Below, piece after piece: positions 60,278 through 64,000 of a stretch of DNA of 64,000 nucleotides. Below the pieces are notes generated by a model. That model was not told where the DNA came from and did no database searches. It saw only the letters and a list, made by a program, of their open reading frames with translations. Numbering within the stretch: position 1 is the first letter of the stretch; every line of letters begins with the position of its first letter. The position numbers and the translations under genes were made by a program. This DNA comes from Poronia punctata (taxonomy: Eukaryota > Ascomycota > Sordariomycetes > Xylariales > Xylariaceae). The stretch covers positions 372,001 through 436,000 of the forward strand of contig MU401455.1 in the NCBI GenBank assembly GCA_022579005.1, read 5' to 3'.

Positions 60278-63200
60278 TTCATCGGCCTCTGGTGTAAGTT
60301 GGTGCTAAGGTTTAAGGGTCGTGTCGATTCACCTCCTGTTCTTCCCTGTGGGAATTGGGGATTAGACAGATATTCTATTTAGCATGTAACTTCTCCGACG
60401 TCTACATGTAGTTGCTCACTGTTTGATTGATAACCCCTCTTCTCTTCTCCAAGTGTCAATCATCGAAGCCCCTCATCGCCCAAGGCTGGTATCCACTGCA
60501 GAATGTGCTATACAACACAACTGAGACTGTACCCAGTTCAATGTTCTTGTACACACACAGACGTACGAGTATATTTTCTTGTAGGTTTTTTCACCAATAA
60601 TCCCAAGTTGGACTCTACCTAGCAATAAATACCTTGCGACCTACCTAAGGAGGTAGCCTAGATGAAGAGGCAACAATATTCGACTCGACTGTAGGTTAGA
60701 AAATGGATCGAAACGAGCCACATACACACATACATACAATCTCGCAAAGATATAATATTAAGTCATTGCCATTTTCAAACGCTAGATGAGGACATCTGTA
60801 ATTGAAAGGAAAACTTGGAAGGAGGGAGAAAGATGTCAGCCCGTCTTCGGATGGTCCCGATGCCGTCGGTCTAGGAAGACCGGTCGACACACACACACAC
60901 AAACACACACATATCGCTATATATTCTGCCGGTGTCGGTTCTCGGTAGAGGAGAGAGACGTAAGCAAGCCTGCTTTAGTAGCTACCTAGCTAGGTATGTA
61001 GGTTAGATACATGGCATCTGAAATGTATATTACCGTTATGACTTATATAGTATAGCGGTCCCTATTTCTGCAAGAGGCGGGGAACTAGTGAAATAAAACA
61101 AACAAAACAGAAAACAAACCCGGGCCGTCTCTTATCTATCCTACCAGAAATTCCTGATGGATATCTATGCCCGCCTTAAAAAAAAAAAAAAGAAGGACGG
61201 AGGAAGAGAATCGCTGGCCAAAGCCTAAAATCTGACCGGGGAATACACTATGTACCTACCTTACGGTCCTGTTGTGACGGTGATGTATGTGTAGCTAGAT
61301 TTGCGATGACAAGAGTGAGTGACTGAACTGACGAGAGCATATGCTTACTTACTTTTTACACGCACGGGTAAGCAAAAAGTGACGGGACGGCCGCAAAATC
61401 TGACATATATATATTTTTCACCAATCAATCAAAATCAGGTTGATGAATTGATTGCCTTAGGTATGTAGGTAGGTAGGTAGGTCAGCGGAATCACGGTATG
61501 TGCCGCTCCTTTCTTACCTCATGTAGATTTTGATGTGCGCGATGCTAGAATGAGTGTTGTCATAGGGTCTAAGTCTTTCGAAGGAAAAGGGGTACAGGCG
61601 GGTTCTCCCTCACTGCACCTAGGCATAAGCATCTCCAAGGCCAATTGACAGGTGGCCAACTCCGACGGTGAAGCACTCGGCATATACGCATAACTGAAAG
61701 AAAAAAAACCCTGTCAGTGTACCTACCTAAGTAAAGTCTCGTGAGTTACAACCTTGACTGAACAAGGGATATCATCATCATCCCGCTCTAGAGCAAGGTA
61801 CCTCGCCGCTGGGGCCAATAGCGCCAATGGGCCTCTAGGGTTTGCAAAGAAGACCGCTTTCCTTTCGGGTTCGAGAAGGACGCGATGGGTACCTACATCA
61901 ATAGAAGGCCCGGGCCGCTAGGATAGATCCCGGAAGGGGAATAGGATCTTTTCCTGAATACGAATCAGGGGTTTTCTGACCCTCTTAGTGGTAAGTCTCA
62001 TGTCGTTGCAGACTAAGACTACAGACGTCTAAACGTCCAATTGGAAGTAAGTGTCAGCACATGCTGAGAGCCCACCAGAAAGACGCATGTGCAGGACATA
62101 TTACATGAATGCTACATGTTCCTGCATGTGCGAAAGGAGGGGACGAGAGGGGTGGGAAGGCGCGTGGGGGGATAATTAACGCTGATGGGAAAGAACCGCG
62201 GCATGCGCCGGCATTTCGCGGGGGGGAGACGACTTATTTCTCATTAGAATTTCCAAGCATGCTCCGCTCTCTGGAGCGTGGATGCGGGTCCAAGCTGTAT
62301 TGAAATAAGTGATGAATGGTTTTCGGACTTCACACTCTGACTCGGCTATGGGCATGATTGGGAACCGTGACAGAAGGTAAACAAGCGTTTGTCACCCACC
62401 AACCGCCCCCCGCACGTTCGTGTTGCCATAAACTGTTGCTCGCCTACCGGTACACCCGGCGGGTGATTACCAAGGCCAAGTTACCAAATATCATCGAATA
62501 TACCGTCGAGGCTGATGAGACAAACGGCCACGTGCCGCCAGCGTGGAACGAATAGGACGTTGCGGCCAATCAGGTGTGAAGCTTGGCAACCCATGTTCTG
62601 TGAAACGCCGTAACATCGGAACCACTGTCCTTTTGCGGTTTGCGTCCTTACATTACCTCACATCGGGATTTTGGCCATGATAGGCAGCAGGTTCATTGCC
62701 TCTCCAAAGGCCATGGTAGGTCAGATAGTAAGAAGCTCAGAACTATTGTCGAGTTCCTGATGTTTCTGTTACGTTGGAAGCCTTCCGTGCCCGGCGCAAG
62801 CGCACCTATGAGCCCTTGCTTGGCGAAACCCCAGGCAGAAGCTGCCGCATGATTGACTGGCAATCAAAGAACCGCATACAAGGCAAATTTGCACGTTTGC
62901 CGAGGCGGAAACAAATCGGCAATCATGAGACCGGGTGTTCCCAAAGGGCCCACGATGCTATCCATGTTCGAGAGGGAATGGTAAACTTTGGCCCAGGGCA
63001 ATACCGGCCGTATGAGGCTTCCAATCCGAGCCTTCCCTTCCTTCCCTTCCCCTGCCCCAATGCGGGAGTAGAGTAGGTAGTATTAGGCGGATCGAAAGTA
63101 ACATGCCTGGTTGTTCGTACAAAATTCCTTATAGGAAGAAAGGTGTAGGAGGTCAAAATGATCAGTGGAAGCTTCCGACCAATAATGGAGCGGAGATTCC

Positions 63201-64000
63201 ACGGACAATACCGGAAGCGATTAACCCCGATGACGTGGAGAGGAAAAGGGGGAAACCGATCTAGGTGCCCCTGTCCGCCCGTGAGACCTATTCTTGGCGC
63301 GATTCAAACTACCTTGTGGTTAGGTAGCTTTAATTAACAGATAACTAAAAGTCGAGGGATCTAATTGCCAATGTTTGTAGATAGGGACACGTACGTGTAG
63401 TCATAGGTCAGTGCATGGTGTCGGGGTTGGGAAGTCCGGCCATAGGTACATACCGTACCTATACGTAGGTACCTCATGTTCTGTCCCTCCAGGGTAGGGT
63501 ACTGTAAACCTACTTAGGTATGCCGATACTCGTCACCTATGGATGGGCCTACCTGCTCGAAGTACAGGAAGAAAACATACCGCTATTCTGCGTGTTGATG
63601 CTAGTCTAGTCTCCGTATAAGGACCAAAATTCAAGGGAGAATGGCGGTGTACGTAAAAGAAAGGAGGCCGAAAGCTGAATCTGACGCCCGTGCGCTCGAA
63701 CTAATAATAGCTGATGACGGCGATAGTTACTGCTTGCCGGTCGTCGCCGGCTATTATTATGCTGGATCGAAGGTTATTCCTTTACCGCCTTGGCATGTGT
63801 GCATTTAGACGTATATTATACCTATTTCAGACCAGGTATACACGTGAAAGCCCAGTGGTAATGCCGAGGAGTACACGTACTAGCTTGGTCGTATACAGGT
63901 ATCTACATGGTATTTGTGTTTATCAATTTACGCGTACGCGGCCAGGCCTAGGGCGTTCCTTAAAGGAAGGATGAGCCGCCGGATTGTGGCCGAGGTATTT
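60278..64000. other. Gene-poor right end of the window
   Basis: The first 300 bases hold the DUF3237 promoter. Further right are a short CA tract at about 60887-60910, A14 near 61178, a TAGG tract at 61460-61482, and TTCCC-rich sequence near 63030-63055. ORFs of 60-100 codons (for example 62774-63076) have no recognised domain. No gene is supported. Confidence 0.5.
61460..61482. repeat. TAGG tetranucleotide tract
   Basis: Four to five units of (A/T)GGT; the same unit as at 32919-32940. Confidence 0.8.

Noticed and set aside
1..64000. CRISPR arrays, phage or plasmid functions, rRNA genes
   Set aside because: No regularly spaced repeats, no such proteins and no rRNA sequence; the window is fungal nuclear DNA.

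Overview
The window is nuclear DNA of a filamentous ascomycete (Pezizomycotina, most likely Sordariomycetes). The evidence is its gene set: eEF3, an OCH1-like mannosyltransferase, a fungal transcription factor without a zinc cluster, a Spd1-type ribonucleotide reductase inhibitor and a FunK1 kinase. Introns are short (about 50-260 bp) GT-AG introns, often with CTAAC or CTGAC branch sites, and the spacers are rich in TAGGTACCTA/CCTAACC words. I do not name a species. No phage, CRISPR or operon-like bacterial content is present.

Layout. 1-31.3 kb is the gene-containing half: eEF3 (3' end outside the window), a transcription-factor-like protein, a small conserved coiled-coil protein, a GT32 glycosyltransferase, an ACSF2-like acyl-CoA ligase, a small SPTSS-like membrane protein, a leucine-rich-repeat protein, phosducin-like protein 2 divergent from ribosomal protein eS27, and an RNR inhibitor convergent with a Gemin2/Brr1-type snRNP assembly factor. 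31.3-41.6 kb is a 10-kb stretch without a gene I can support. 41.6-44.0 kb carries an EST1/SMG-like protein. 46.5-50.9 kb looks accessory: a decayed FunK1 kinase broken by an assembly gap, an orphan ORF, and an HNH_2-type nuclease gene whose first intron holds a 391-bp MULE-like MITE with a perfect 9-bp target duplication. 50.9-57.9 kb is again empty apart from a tRNA-like fragment. 57.9-60.3 kb holds RNA 3'-phosphate cyclase convergent with a four-exon DUF3237 gene. 60.3-64 kb is empty.

Each exon model was assembled by hand from splice sites, protein-family continuity and reading-frame arithmetic, and every complete model closes in frame. The genes are mostly independent housekeeping functions: translation (eEF3, eS27), chaperoning (Plp2), snRNP assembly (Gemin2), dNTP control (RNR inhibitor), RNA repair (RtcA), lipid metabolism and glycosylation. 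I see no gene cluster working as one pathway. The strongest new observations are the MITE in the HNH intron, the decayed kinase next to it, the PIP-box/Hug architecture of the RNR inhibitor, the zinc-finger EST1-like protein, and two low-complexity assembly gaps.
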